A stretch of 64,000 nucleotides of DNA. It comes from Brevibacterium marinum (lineage in GTDB: Bacteria > Actinomycetota > Actinomycetes > Actinomycetales > Brevibacteriaceae). The stretch is taken from the NCBI RefSeq assembly GCF_011927955.1, contig NZ_JAATJN010000001.1, positions 1,116,001 through 1,180,000 of the forward strand. Reading direction: 5' to 3'. Of the stretch, positions 26,585 to 35,869 are shown piece by piece (within the stretch, counting starts at the first letter, position 1; each line of letters starts with the position of its first letter). The position numbers were made by a program, and so were the translations under genes. The notes beneath the pieces are model-generated. The model ran no database searches. It was not told the DNA's origin and saw only the letters and a program-made list of their open reading frames with translations.

Positions 26585-26645
26585 CTTAGCTGGACGTTTT
26601 GGGCCGAAGAATGTGCCTATTCTCGGTCCAAAACGTCCAGCTAAG
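26585..26645. terminator. Long inverted repeat between convergent genes
   Basis: CTTAGCTGGACGTTTTGG (26585-26602) is matched exactly by its complement ending at 26645, and the match continues inside with one mismatch through CCGA. It lies between the response regulator and the convergent nitronate monooxygenase-like gene. The sequence differs from the GGCAAGTTC hairpin family. Confidence 0.75.
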
Positions 26646-26691
26646 GTACGTCTGCGGTTTGGCGGGGAGGTGCGAGCGTCCGCTGACGACG

Positions 26692-27726
26692 TCAGCCCCG
26701 GGCGAAGGGAGCGCCGAGTTCCTTGACGATGGTCTCGGCCGATCCTGTCCGGGCGCCGCGAAAGCCGGTTCCGGCCCAGAGGTGCAGGCCCTGGGGGTCG
26801 TCGTCCTTCTTCGCCTGGGCACGGAACGACTTCGTCAGATGATGGACGGCCGGGTAGGCGTCGACCGCGATCGGATCGAACTTCCTCACGAAGTCATTGA
26901 CCAGCGCCCGAGCGGGCCGACCGGTGAACGCCCTGGTCAGTCGTGTCTCATCGAACTTCTCGGACTGCAGTGCGGCCCGGTGCGCCTCTGAAGTGCCGGC
27001 TTCGTCGCTGCGCAGCAGGAGGGTGCCGACGACGACAGCGCTCGCCCCTGCCTGCAGCAGCTCGTCCACGGCATCCGCGCTGTCGACTCCGCCTCCCGCG
27101 GCCACGGGCAGGCTCACCTCGGCGAGGACATCACGAACGAGGTCGGACGTGGCTCGGTCATCGATGTCCCGAGTCGGATCGGCCGTGCCCGAGTGCCCGC
27201 CGGCTCGAGGGCCCTGCACGATGAGGGCGTCGACCCCGCGATCGGCGGCGGTGCGCGCCTCGGCAGTCGTCGTCACGGTGGCCACCACCTGGGTGCCGAC
27301 GGAATGGAGACGATCGACCACCTCGGCGGCGGGGATGTTGAACGTCATCGACACCAGGGGCACGGGATCGTCGACGAGGTGGTCGACCTTTTCGTCGTAG
27401 TGATCGTCGTCTTCGACGGGCTCCGGATCGATGGCAACGCCGTGATCGGCCGCGACGGGCTCGAGCGCCGAGACGAACGCGTCGAAGGCGCCACGATCGA
27501 TGGGCACCGGGGCCGGGACGAAGAGATTGACTCCGAAGTTCTCGGTCGTCTCTCGCATGCGCTCGATCAGCGGGGCGAGGGCATCGGCCGTGAGGTAGCC
27601 ACCGGCCACGAAGGGGAATCCGCCGGCTCGGGCGACGGCGGCGGTGAGCTCGGGAGTCGTCGTTCCGCCGGCCATCGGGGCGCCGATGATGGGCAGGTCT
27701 GTGGTCTCGAAGGCGATCGTCGTCAT
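26692..27726 (-). CDS. Nitronate monooxygenase family flavoprotein
   Basis: The 344-residue TIM-barrel enzyme starts MTTIAFETTDLPIIGAPMAG and shows the family's FMN-binding segments: ALIVQGPRAGGHSG, LPVAAGGGVDSADAVDELLQ and AGASAVVVGTLLLRSDEAGT. The family oxidises alkyl nitronates such as propionate 3-nitronate using O2 and FMN, a detoxification role; some members are ene-reductases, so the call is at family level. ATG 27726 is chosen because AAGGAG lies 7 nt upstream; an in-frame ATG two codons earlier is too close to that site. Confidence 0.88.
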   Translation of the reverse strand: MTTIAFETTDLPIIGAPMAGGTTTPELTAAVARAGGFPFVAGGYLTADALAPLIERMRETTENFGVNLFVPAPVPIDRGAFDAFVSALEPVAADHGVAIDPEPVEDDDHYDEKVDHLVDDPVPLVSMTFNIPAAEVVDRLHSVGTQVVATVTTTAEARTAADRGVDALIVQGPRAGGHSGTADPTRDIDDRATSDLVRDVLAEVSLPVAAGGGVDSADAVDELLQAGASAVVVGTLLLRSDEAGTSEAHRAALQSEKFDETRLTRAFTGRPARALVNDFVRKFDPIAVDAYPAVHHLTKSFRAQAKKDDDPQGLHLWAGTGFRGARTGSAETIVKELGAPFARG

Positions 27727-27952
27727 CTGCATGCTCCTTGCTCGGGTCGTTGAGCCCGCGGGGACTCCTGTCGCCGGTTCTGCACCTGTGTAGTGAGGCC
27801 TCTGCCGCCATTCTTGCACCTGTTGGGACCGGCTTCACCCGGAAGTAGCGTGTGGGAGCGCCCAGATCGGAACTCTGAGGTGATGTGGAGAGGAGACCCC
27901 GGCTCATAGCTTCGGGTCAGTCGAACATCGCCGAACCGTTCCAGGAGCCGAA

Positions 27953-29635
27953 ATGTCCCTCACCCTCAGTGGCCCGCCTGAGGTCACAACCACCGCGCCC
28001 ACCAGCACAGCGTCCGGCAGCCGTCGGGCTCCTCATCGTGACCGGGCGATCGACCTCATCCGCTTCGGCTGCCTCTTCGTTGTGGTCATCCTGCACTCGA
28101 TGATGAGTGCCGCCGTTCTCGGCCCCGACGGCACCGTCATCCCCACGGTGGCTCTGTCCACGACCACAGGATTCACCATCGCGTCCTGGTTCTTCCAGAT
28201 CATGCCGCTGTTCTACTTCATCGGCGGCTATGCCTCCCTGAGCGGTTGGCGTCGCACCCAAGCCAAGGGCGGGACGTGGGTCGACTATCTGCGTTCACGC
28301 CTGCGTCGGCTCGTCATTCCGGTGGCCGTGCTCATCGGCATCGCCGGTGTGGGACTGTCTGTCGCCTCGGAACTGGGCGTGCCCGCAGAACTCCTCGCCG
28401 AGGCCAGCGCTCGGATCGGTCAGCCATTGTGGTTCCTCGCCGTTTACGTCGGACTGACATCCTTGGTCCCTGTGGCCGCACACTTCCACGAACGGGCGCC
28501 GAAACGGACGATCCTTGCGCTCGCCGGCGTTGTCGTCGCGGTGGACGGTCTGGTCGGCATCACAGGGGTGAGCGCACTCGGGTATCTCAACTTCCTCTTC
28601 GTCTGGCCGCTGATCCAGCAGTGCGGGTTCGTCTTCGCCGATGTCCTCCGGTCGCCGGTGCGAGTGTGGCTGAATTGGACCGTCATGAGCTTGGCCTTGG
28701 TGGCCCTCGGCGCTCTTGTCGCGCTTGGGGTGTACAGCCCGAACATGCTCGTCAACCTCAATCCGCCCACGGGTGCTCTGGTGCTGCTCGGAGTGGCGCA
28801 GATGTGCGTTCTGCGTCTGGGGCACTCGTGGTTGAGCACCCTGGTCGCGGGCGGCTCGGATCCCACAGCCGTGGGGCACGAATATCAGGGACGTCTCTGG
28901 GATCGGATCATCGCCTGGGGCAACGACTACGGAATGCACGTCTACCTGTGGCACATGCCGATCGTCACCACGCTCATCGGCGGGCTCGGATACCTGGCGA
29001 ATCTCGTCTCGGGCGTCTGGCTCGGCCCAAATCTGTCGCTGGCAGGGTTCGTCCTCCCGGAGATCGAATCAGCCTGGTGGTGGGCAAGCCGTCTGCTCTG
29101 GCTGCTGGCGGTGATGGTCCTCGCTTCTGCGTTGGCGATCGCCATGTCGAAGGTGCGCTTCTTCAGTGAAGCGACCCTGGAACGTGCGGGACGGGCGATT
29201 ACGGGAGTAGCGCGCGAACTCACCTCCGCCGGCGTTGACTCTTCGGGCGCCCCGGCGGGCGACTCGGCGGGCACCGCGTTGGGCGCCCCGGCGGGCGACT
29301 CGGCGGGCACCGCGTTGGGCGCCCCGGCGGGCGACTCGGCGAGCACGGTGGGCACGGAGGATCCGGTGAGATCGGCCCGCGGGGGCAGGCTCCAGTGGAG
29401 TCAGCGCACCCGCGGAATCCTCGCGGTCGGGCTCGCGATGGCCGGGATTGCCATCGCCCTCCTCGTCGGAATCGCGCCGCTGATCTGGACACTGGTCTCG
29501 GTGAGCACGCTCGTGGCCTCCCTGGTGCTGGTCGCATGCCTGAAGACGCCGGTCCCAGGTCCGGGCGAGGTCGAGCGGGTTGCGGCTGCGCCCCAGCCGC
29601 TTGCATGCCCCAGCCGCTCGCATGACGAAAGATGA
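27953..29635 (+). CDS. Acyltransferase 3 family membrane protein
   Basis: The 560-residue polytopic protein has ten or more helices. HRDRAIDLIRFGCLFVVVIL near residue 28 with HSMMSA is the AT3 opening (catalytic-type His on the first helix), and FQIMPLFYFIGGYASLSGWR and YGMHVYLWHMPIVTTLIGGL fit the rest of the fold. AT3 proteins move acyl groups onto sugars, lipids or antibiotics at the membrane; the acceptor is unknown. A cytosolic segment (about 425-480) carries 12-residue repeats, GAPAGDSAGTAL. Two extra helices follow it, and the tail ends in a Pro/Ser-rich stretch. CCAGGAGCCGAA precedes the ATG. Confidence 0.85.
   Translation: MSLTLSGPPEVTTTAPTSTASGSRRAPHRDRAIDLIRFGCLFVVVILHSMMSAAVLGPDGTVIPTVALSTTTGFTIASWFFQIMPLFYFIGGYASLSGWRRTQAKGGTWVDYLRSRLRRLVIPVAVLIGIAGVGLSVASELGVPAELLAEASARIGQPLWFLAVYVGLTSLVPVAAHFHERAPKRTILALAGVVVAVDGLVGITGVSALGYLNFLFVWPLIQQCGFVFADVLRSPVRVWLNWTVMSLALVALGALVALGVYSPNMLVNLNPPTGALVLLGVAQMCVLRLGHSWLSTLVAGGSDPTAVGHEYQGRLWDRIIAWGNDYGMHVYLWHMPIVTTLIGGLGYLANLVSGVWLGPNLSLAGFVLPEIESAWWWASRLLWLLAVMVLASALAIAMSKVRFFSEATLERAGRAITGVARELTSAGVDSSGAPAGDSAGTALGAPAGDSAGTALGAPAGDSASTVGTEDPVRSARGGRLQWSQRTRGILAVGLAMAGIAIALLVGIAPLIWTLVSVSTLVASLVLVACLKTPVPGPGEVERVAAAPQPLACPSRSHDER
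29246..29346 (+). repeat. 36-bp in-frame repeats in the acyltransferase gene
   Basis: Units at 29246-29281 and 29282-29317 are identical, and a third runs from 29318 to about 29346. Each encodes GAPAGDSAGTAL. The identity over 36 bp at the DNA level suggests recent duplication. Confidence 0.9.
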
Positions 29636-29785
29636 CTCCCGAAGACTCGAACATGACAGGCGGTGACTTCTCGGGACACGCACGGGCCCGGCCGGCCTGC
29701 GCGCGGGTCAGACTGGTGATACCTCGATCCCGGTGGCGAGAGCCGCGGAACCGATCGGGGGTCATCAGTGAAGGAAGGACCCGCC

Positions 29786-31033
29786 ATGAGCATCACCCAG
29801 AACGGAATCTCGACCCGCTCTGTGCATTCGGGCGCCGACCCCGAATCTCACACCGGTTCGGTCGTCGCCCCGATCTTCCAGACCTCGACCTTCATGATGG
29901 ACACCCCGGGCCGGACACGCGCCGGCTTCGACTATGCGCGCACCGGGACCCCGAACCGCAGCGACCTCGAGCAGGTGCTGTGCGAACTCGAGAACGCGAG
30001 CTTCGCAGCAGCGGTGAATTCGGGCACCTCGGCGGAGGTCGCCATCTTCTCCGCACTGCTGGGTCCCGGCGACGAGATCATCATCCCCCGCGACATCTAC
30101 GGCGGCACCTACCGGCTGCTGGTCAACGAATACGAGCGCTGGGGTGTCAGCATCCGCACCGTCGACCTCACCGACACCGAGGCGCTGGCGGCCGCGATCT
30201 CGGAGCGGACCGCAATCGTGTGGGTCGAGACCCCGAGCAACCCCGGGCTCGACATCGTCGACATCGAGGAGACGGCCAGGCTGGCGCACGCCAACGATGC
30301 GGTCCTCGCCGTCGACTCCACCTTCGCCACCCCCATCCTCCAGCGCCCGATCGAGCTCGGGGCCGATGTCGTCATCCACTCGACGACGAAGTTCATCAAC
30401 GGCCACTCCGATGTCATCGGCGGTGCCGTCCTCGCCGGTGACGGCTCGACCTGTCCCCGTGCCGCCGAGGCTGTTCCTCGTCTCGAGTCCCACCTGGCAT
30501 CCGTGGGGTTGGGCATCGCCCCGTTCGACGCCTGGCTGACGCGCCGCGGCATCAAGACCCTGCCGGTGCGCATGGCCAAGCACTGCGAGAACGCGCAGGC
30601 CGTGGCGCAGTGGCTGGAGAACCGTCCCGAGATCGCCGAGGTGTACTACCCCGGGCTGCCCTCGCACCCCGGTCACGAGGTCGCGAAGAAGCAGATGAGC
30701 GGCTTCGGGGGAGTCGTGTCATTTCGCACCGACACCGAGGAGCGCGCTCTGTCGCTGGTTCAGAGCACGGAACTCATCACCCTGGCCGAATCGCTCGGCG
30801 GCGTCGAGTCCCTCATCGACCACCCGGCGACCATGACCCACCTGGCCATTGCCGACTGCGAACTCAGCGTCTCACCGACATTCATCCGCCTGTCCCTGGG
30901 CATCGAAGACATCGCCGACATCCTTGCCGACCTCGACTCCGCGCTTGCCACGACGACGCGGGCTCCGGATGCGAACGCTCCGGATGTGAACCCCTCACCG
31001 TCACTCCCGAATCACCCCTTTGCAGCGGTATGA
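29786..31033 (+). CDS. metB: Cystathionine gamma-synthase family PLP enzyme
   Basis: The 415-residue trans-sulfuration enzyme begins MSITQNGISTRSVHSGADPE and has the family's YARTGTPNR PLP-phosphate motif (YxRxxxPT-like), IIIPRDIYGGTYRL, WVETPSNPGLDIVDI and the PLP lysine in VIHSTTKFINGHSDVIGGAV. GGVESLIDHPATMTH closes the active site. Likely reaction: O-acyl-homoserine plus cysteine to cystathionine, in methionine synthesis. Cystathionine gamma- or beta-lyase activity cannot be excluded from sequence alone. ATG 29786 follows GAAGGAAGGAC. A longer GTG start at 29768 is less likely. No other sulfur genes are adjacent. Confidence 0.85.
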   Translation: MSITQNGISTRSVHSGADPESHTGSVVAPIFQTSTFMMDTPGRTRAGFDYARTGTPNRSDLEQVLCELENASFAAAVNSGTSAEVAIFSALLGPGDEIIIPRDIYGGTYRLLVNEYERWGVSIRTVDLTDTEALAAAISERTAIVWVETPSNPGLDIVDIEETARLAHANDAVLAVDSTFATPILQRPIELGADVVIHSTTKFINGHSDVIGGAVLAGDGSTCPRAAEAVPRLESHLASVGLGIAPFDAWLTRRGIKTLPVRMAKHCENAQAVAQWLENRPEIAEVYYPGLPSHPGHEVAKKQMSGFGGVVSFRTDTEERALSLVQSTELITLAESLGGVESLIDHPATMTHLAIADCELSVSPTFIRLSLGIEDIADILADLDSALATTTRAPDANAPDVNPSPSLPNHPFAAV

Positions 31034-31169
31034 AAAGAGGCTGGCGGTGCCCAGCGCTGTGCCAACGGTAGTGAATGGTGGCTCGGGTAGAAGTTGCCGC
31101 CAACGGTGTGGGGGAAAACCCGACGCAGGGTAGGCGGTCAACGTGCTGTCGGCGGCTCGTCGACTCCCG

Positions 31170-31175
31170 TAGCGT
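31170..31175 (+). promoter_or_regulatory. Leaderless -10 box (TAGCGT) of the Pro/Gln-rich kinase
   Basis: TAGCGT lies 7 nt before ATG 31183, and no Shine-Dalgarno is present. Confidence 0.5.
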
Positions 31176-31182
31176 ATTTGCT

Positions 31183-33291
31183 ATGAGTGAGAACACCCCC
31201 GAGAACCCACAAGGATCGGAGCCGCAGGGCGCCGATTCCCCGGACTTCGAGACACCGGACGAACAGAAGTCGTTCAGTGCCGAGTCAATCGTCAATGCGC
31301 CGCCGACCTCGGAAGTGGCCGAGACTTCGCATGACTCGACCGATGACGATTCGAGCGAGCAGGCGAACGGCGCCTTCGACAGCGCGCCGATGGCGACGGA
31401 GGCCGGACAGTTCCGGACCGCGCCGATGGACATGGACCTCCCCTTCCGCCCTGGTGCCGAGATCGGCCACGGCGCCGACTTCAGTCCCGGCACCGATCAG
31501 CGATTCGGATCGGGTGGACATCAGCAGCCGCCGGCAAGCGACTACCCGACGCAGCAGTACACCCAGGCATATCCCCAGACCTCTGCGGTGAATGCGAACT
31601 CCCCTCAGGGGCACCCGGAGCAGGTGCCCCATCAGTCGGCACCCCCACAGCAAGTACCCGGACCCCAGCCCACCCAAGCATTCCCGCCCGGCCACCAGCA
31701 GCACGGCCACCCGGGCCAGCCCGGTCCGCCGCAAGCCGCCGGTCACTCCCAGCCCGCCGGTCACCCGGGCCAGCCTGTTCCTCCGCAAGGCGGCGGCCAC
31801 CCCCAGCCCGCCGGCCCTCCACAGCCCGCCGGCGGCCCTCAACCCGCCTACCCCCAGCAGCCCGGCAGCGCTCCCCGCACCCACCCGAACCACGCTGTCA
31901 ACGCTCAGATGCCGATGCAGCCGATGCGGCCACCTCGGCGGAAGAAGCCGAGTCCGGAACACGTCACCTCCGCACCCGTGACGGGCGCGATGCCGCTGAC
32001 GCGCGAGGAGGTCACGGAGGTCCCCGCCGACGGCCCGATCGAATGGCCGCAGAAGCGAGTCGGGATCGTCGGAGTCGCGAACCTCGTGCTCTCTGCCGTG
32101 ATGGCGGTGATCTGGGCCTGGATTCCCCTCGGACTGCTGTTCACCGGCTTCGGCGGTATCTTCGCCCTCGGCCTCGGCGTGCTCGCTCTCGTCGTCTGGG
32201 TCATCATCCAACAGGGCGCGAACGTCTTCGAACGCTACCGAGCCGAACTCATCTACGGCGACCGGATACCGGTCCCGAAGATCGAACGCAGCACCCGCGA
32301 ATCGGGCTTCGGCCGGTTCTTCCACAACCGCTGGCTGCACGTGAAGTCCGGTTCCTTCTGGCGCTCGACGGCCCACCATTACGTGAAGATGCTGCTCGGC
32401 GCGGTCATCGTCGCCGGCACCATCGCCGGCATCTGCGGTGCCATCATCGGCGTCTTCAGCGCCATCAACCCTGAGGGCATCACCAACTTCTTCTTCCGTG
32501 GGACCACCGGCGGGCTGGGGCGCACCGGCGTCGCCATCGGCTCTCTCATCGTCTTCGCCAGCTCGGTGGCGATCCTGTGGTTCGCCCCGTACCTCGACAG
32601 GGCACTGGACCGCAGCCTGCTGGCACCGGCACGCACGGCTGCCCTGCAGGCCGAGGTCACCGATCTCGACCGTGCCCGCATGGCCGGGATCGAAGCGGCG
32701 GGTGCGGAGCGACTGCGCATCGAACGCGACCTCCACGACGGAGCCCAGCCACGCCTCGTCGCCCTGAGCATGACCCTGGGCATGGCGAAGTCGAAGATCG
32801 ACAAGGATCCCGAACGCGCCAAAGAGCTCGTCTCCGAGGCCCACGCCGAGGCGAAGGGCATCGTCAACGAACTCCGCCAACTGGCACGCGGGATCCACCC
32901 TGCCGTGCTCACCGACCGCGGCCTCGATGCGGCCGTGTCCGCCCTGGCAGGACGCTCAACGATCCCCGTCGAGGTCGACGTCCGCCTGGCCGGACGCATC
33001 GATCGAGAGGCCGAAGCCGTGGCTTACTTCGTCGTCGCCGAGTGCCTGGCGAACATCGCCAAACACTCGGGTGCGACACATGCCCGCGTCTTCGTCGCCC
33101 CGATCGAGACGGGGATCCAGATCGTCGTCACCGACAACGGCCACGGCGGTGCACGCATCGATCGTTCGGGTCGTCACACCGGGATCGCCGGATTGGTCGA
33201 TCGCGTCGAAGCCGCTCGTGGGACACTGAACCTGACCAGCCCCGCAGGTGGGCCAACTACTGTCGTTGTGGAGGTGCCATGCGCATCGTAA
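31183..33291 (+). CDS. Histidine kinase with a long Pro/Gln/Gly/His-rich N-terminal region
   Basis: The 702-residue kinase has an acidic disordered N-terminus (1-130), then about 130 residues rich in Pro, Gln, Gly and His (GHPGQPGPPQAAGHSQPAGH), a basic patch (RPPRRKKP) and a short stretch to residue 290. Helices follow at about 290-345 (GVANLVLSAVMAVIWAWIPL), 400-425 and 440-470. The catalytic part has AGAERLRIERDLHDGAQPRL (phospho-His) and YFVVAECLANIAKHSGATHA, ending GGPTTVVVEVPCAS. The HDGAQ H-box is typical of the actinobacterial LiaS/DesK-like group. The response regulator overlaps it by 13 nt and a DUF4097-type gene follows. Confidence 0.9.
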   Translation: MSENTPENPQGSEPQGADSPDFETPDEQKSFSAESIVNAPPTSEVAETSHDSTDDDSSEQANGAFDSAPMATEAGQFRTAPMDMDLPFRPGAEIGHGADFSPGTDQRFGSGGHQQPPASDYPTQQYTQAYPQTSAVNANSPQGHPEQVPHQSAPPQQVPGPQPTQAFPPGHQQHGHPGQPGPPQAAGHSQPAGHPGQPVPPQGGGHPQPAGPPQPAGGPQPAYPQQPGSAPRTHPNHAVNAQMPMQPMRPPRRKKPSPEHVTSAPVTGAMPLTREEVTEVPADGPIEWPQKRVGIVGVANLVLSAVMAVIWAWIPLGLLFTGFGGIFALGLGVLALVVWVIIQQGANVFERYRAELIYGDRIPVPKIERSTRESGFGRFFHNRWLHVKSGSFWRSTAHHYVKMLLGAVIVAGTIAGICGAIIGVFSAINPEGITNFFFRGTTGGLGRTGVAIGSLIVFASSVAILWFAPYLDRALDRSLLAPARTAALQAEVTDLDRARMAGIEAAGAERLRIERDLHDGAQPRLVALSMTLGMAKSKIDKDPERAKELVSEAHAEAKGIVNELRQLARGIHPAVLTDRGLDAAVSALAGRSTIPVEVDVRLAGRIDREAEAVAYFVVAECLANIAKHSGATHARVFVAPIETGIQIVVTDNGHGGARIDRSGRHTGIAGLVDRVEAARGTLNLTSPAGGPTTVVVEVPCAS

Positions 33292-33923
33292 TTGCCGAAG
33301 ACTCTGCGATCTTGCGAGCTGGACTCGAGAGGCTTCTGGTCGATGCCGGCCACGAGGTGATCGCCGCGGTCCCCGATGCCAATGAGCTCCTCGCAACAGT
33401 CCACAGCACCCCGCCCGACCTCGCCGTCATCGACGTGCGCATGCCGCCGACGTTCACCGATGAAGGCGTCCGCGCCGCCGTGCTCATCCGCAAACAGAAC
33501 CCGGATGTCAAGGTGCTCGTGTTCAGCCAGTATGTGGAGGAGCAGTACGCGTCCGAACTCATCGCGGAGAACACCGGTGGCTTCGGATATCTGCTCAAGG
33601 ACCGAGTCGCCGATGTCGAGGACTTCCTCGCCGCCGTCGACGAGGTCGCCGCCGGTGGCACGGTCCTCGACCCCGAGGTCGTCTCGCAGATCCTCGTGCG
33701 CACACGCAAGAAGGACGGGCTCTCAACCCTGAGCCCCCGCGAACTCGAAGTCCTCCAGCTCATGGCCGAGGGTAAATCGAATGCCGCGATCGCCCGCATC
33801 CTCTACCTCAGCGCGGGAGCGGTTGAGAAGCACATCAGCTCGGTCTTCACCAAGTTCGGCCTCACCGCCGACACCTCTGACAATCGACGAATCCTTGCCG
33901 TCCTCACATTCCTCGGAGCATAG
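33279..33923 (+). CDS. NarL/LuxR family response regulator
   Basis: The 214-residue regulator has a receiver domain (VIAEDSAILRAG; phospho-acceptor D52 in LAVIDVRMPPTFTDEG; YLLKDRVADV) and a LuxR HTH (LSPRELEVLQLMAEGKSNAA and IARILYLSAGAVEKHISSVF). The MPPTFTDEG insertion after the phospho-Asp is typical of partners of HDGAQ-type kinases. GGAGG lies 5 nt before ATG 33279, and the gene overlaps the kinase by 13 nt. The three-gene set (kinase, regulator, DUF4097-like protein) is tightly spaced and probably one envelope-linked regulon. Confidence 0.92.
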   Translation: MRIVIAEDSAILRAGLERLLVDAGHEVIAAVPDANELLATVHSTPPDLAVIDVRMPPTFTDEGVRAAVLIRKQNPDVKVLVFSQYVEEQYASELIAENTGGFGYLLKDRVADVEDFLAAVDEVAAGGTVLDPEVVSQILVRTRKKDGLSTLSPRELEVLQLMAEGKSNAAIARILYLSAGAVEKHISSVFTKFGLTADTSDNRRILAVLTFLGA

Positions 33924-33924
33924 A

Positions 33925-34902
33925 ATGCCTGCCACTGTCCACGTCAGCGAATCCACCCGCACGAGCATGCGCATCATCATCACGATCGTCGCGCTCGTCG
34001 TCCTCCTCGTTCCCATCGCCTTCAGCGTCGCCCACGGAGCCTCTCGTCTGAACTACACGAATCTCGAAGTCGCGAAGCCGCTCTCGACTGCGACCACAGA
34101 CCTGAACTTCCTCCTCGACACCACCGCATCAGTGACCGTCAAGACCGCCGAGACCGATGAGCCGACCGTCCGGCTCACCGCCACGGGGCCTCGTGACGAA
34201 GCACCGACGCTGCGGGTGAGAGGATCCGGTGACTCATCGACCGTGTCCGTCGACGATCAGCGAAACCTCGAGAACGCGCGGATCGAGGTGACCCTTCCTG
34301 TGGAGACCTCGGAGGAGATGAAGCTCGATTTCAACGGCGGCTACGGTGCCATCGACGTCGCGGGTGACTACCGGGAGATCGTCGCCAAGACTGACGGCGG
34401 CGCGGTCGATGTCAGCGGCTCGGCCGAGCGCGTGCAGACCTCGACCGACTACGGAATGACCGACCTGAGCGGAACCTTCGACATCATCGAGTCCAAGACC
34501 GGTGTGGGTACGCTCAACGGTTCCAACCTCAACGTCCGCGACCACGTTGACGCGGTGACCTCGACGGGAACGATCGATCTCGACTTCTCCAACGACATGG
34601 TGCCGATGTCCGGCATCGTGGCCAAGGCCGACGAAGGTTCGATCGACATCCGTCTGCCGCGTCTGGACCTGGCCCAGGAGAGGATGGCCGCCGAGTCTGC
34701 CGCCTCCACGGGTGACAGTGCCGGTGACGCCGAGGATCTGTTCTACCGCATCAGTGCGAACTCGAATCAGGGCAGCGTGGATCTGGCCAAGGACCTCAAG
34801 AAGTACGACGCATCGAAGGATTCGAGCGACGCCGAGGGCAAAACGGTCATTCCGGTGTCAGCGAGCGCCGATATGGGCGCGATCACCATCGAGCAGAACT
34901 AG
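33925..34902 (+). CDS. Membrane-anchored DUF4097-like repeat protein
   Basis: The 325-residue protein has one N-terminal helix (MRIIITIVALVVLLVPIAFS, about residues 15-36) and an extracytoplasmic region that fits the DUF4097 beta-helix type: repeated short strands such as GGYGAIDVAGDYREIVAKTD, GGAVDVSGSAERVQTSTDYG and NEGSIDI-like segments. Function is unknown in general; in several Gram-positive bacteria such proteins are encoded with envelope-stress two-component systems. It starts 1 nt after the regulator stop codon (TAGAATG), so it is cotranscribed. GGAGCATAGA gives a ribosome-binding site inside the regulator's last codons. Confidence 0.8.
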   Translation: MPATVHVSESTRTSMRIIITIVALVVLLVPIAFSVAHGASRLNYTNLEVAKPLSTATTDLNFLLDTTASVTVKTAETDEPTVRLTATGPRDEAPTLRVRGSGDSSTVSVDDQRNLENARIEVTLPVETSEEMKLDFNGGYGAIDVAGDYREIVAKTDGGAVDVSGSAERVQTSTDYGMTDLSGTFDIIESKTGVGTLNGSNLNVRDHVDAVTSTGTIDLDFSNDMVPMSGIVAKADEGSIDIRLPRLDLAQERMAAESAASTGDSAGDAEDLFYRISANSNQGSVDLAKDLKKYDASKDSSDAEGKTVIPVSASADMGAITIEQN

Positions 34903-35000
34903 GCTCAGCGAAGCCCGAGGCAACAGACTTAGACTGGGGCCCACCGTGTCCGGTCCGGCGACACAGCATTCGCCGGTCCACCGAACTCAAGGGAAGTGCC

Positions 35001-35774
35001 ATGCAGATCACCGTCTATGGAGCCACCGGAACCTTCGGCCGTCGGCTCGTGACCCACCTGCGTCAACGCGGCCACTCGGTGATCGCCGCCCACCGCGGCA
35101 TCGGGGTCGACACCTATGCCGGAGAGGGAGTCACCGAGGCCGCCGTTGGCAGCGATGTCCTCGTCGACTGCGTCAACCACATGACGAACAATAGGCACAA
35201 GGCACTCGACTTCTTCTCACGCAGTTCACGCTCGATCGCCCTGGCCGCGGCGGAGAACCCGGGTGCGGCCATGGCCTGCCTGTCCATTGCGTTCCGACCA
35301 GAGGTCGCCGAGTCCAGACTGCTCGGCTACTATCAGGGCAAGGACCTGCAGGAGCGGGTCTATCGCAGGCTGGTTCCCGCCGACCAGCTGCTGATGTTCC
35401 GGTCGACCCAGTGGTTCGAGCTCGTCGAATCGATGACGTTCACCGCCGGTCCGGTGGCCTTCGTGCCGCGGATGCGGGTCCAGGCGCTGGCGGCGGACGA
35501 GGCTGCTCGGATGATGGCCGAAGCCGTCGACGCAGGTGAACGCGGCACCGTCGAAGTCGCCGGCCCCGAAATCAGTGACTTCCCGACGATCGCCGGCAGG
35601 ATCGCTGCCGCGACGGTGAATGCCGATTCTGCCGTGAGTGCCGGTGCGCGCGTGTCACGTGTGCCCACGATCGTGCCCATTCCGCTCCCCGGCCCGGTGT
35701 CGGCCAACGGGCTCATCCCCGATGCGCCGAGGCGCTCCACCGTCACCGTCGACGATTGGCTGCGCCGCCGCTGA
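35001..35774 (+). CDS. NAD(P)-binding NmrA-like oxidoreductase (atypical SDR)
   Basis: The 257-residue protein begins with a clean Rossmann motif, MQITVYGATGTFGRRLVTHL, and continues in the NmrA/atypical-SDR style (SDVLVDCVNHMTNN in the second half of the fold; GTVEVAGPEISDFPTIAGRI late). The usual catalytic Tyr-xxx-Lys is not obvious, so a sensor or non-enzymatic role is possible. GGGAAGTGCC precedes the ATG. It is separated from the DUF4097-like gene by 98 nt and from the DUF421 gene by 95 nt, and could be transcribed alone. Confidence 0.8.
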   Translation: MQITVYGATGTFGRRLVTHLRQRGHSVIAAHRGIGVDTYAGEGVTEAAVGSDVLVDCVNHMTNNRHKALDFFSRSSRSIALAAAENPGAAMACLSIAFRPEVAESRLLGYYQGKDLQERVYRRLVPADQLLMFRSTQWFELVESMTFTAGPVAFVPRMRVQALAADEAARMMAEAVDAGERGTVEVAGPEISDFPTIAGRIAAATVNADSAVSAGARVSRVPTIVPIPLPGPVSANGLIPDAPRRSTVTVDDWLRRR

Positions 35775-35869
35775 GACCGGACCTGCCCGTGCGCCGATGC
35801 GCCGGCGCCTCCTCGCCCCCTTCCCGGGATGCGGCCGTCAAGTTGTAAGATCCAGTCGGGAGGAGAGGC

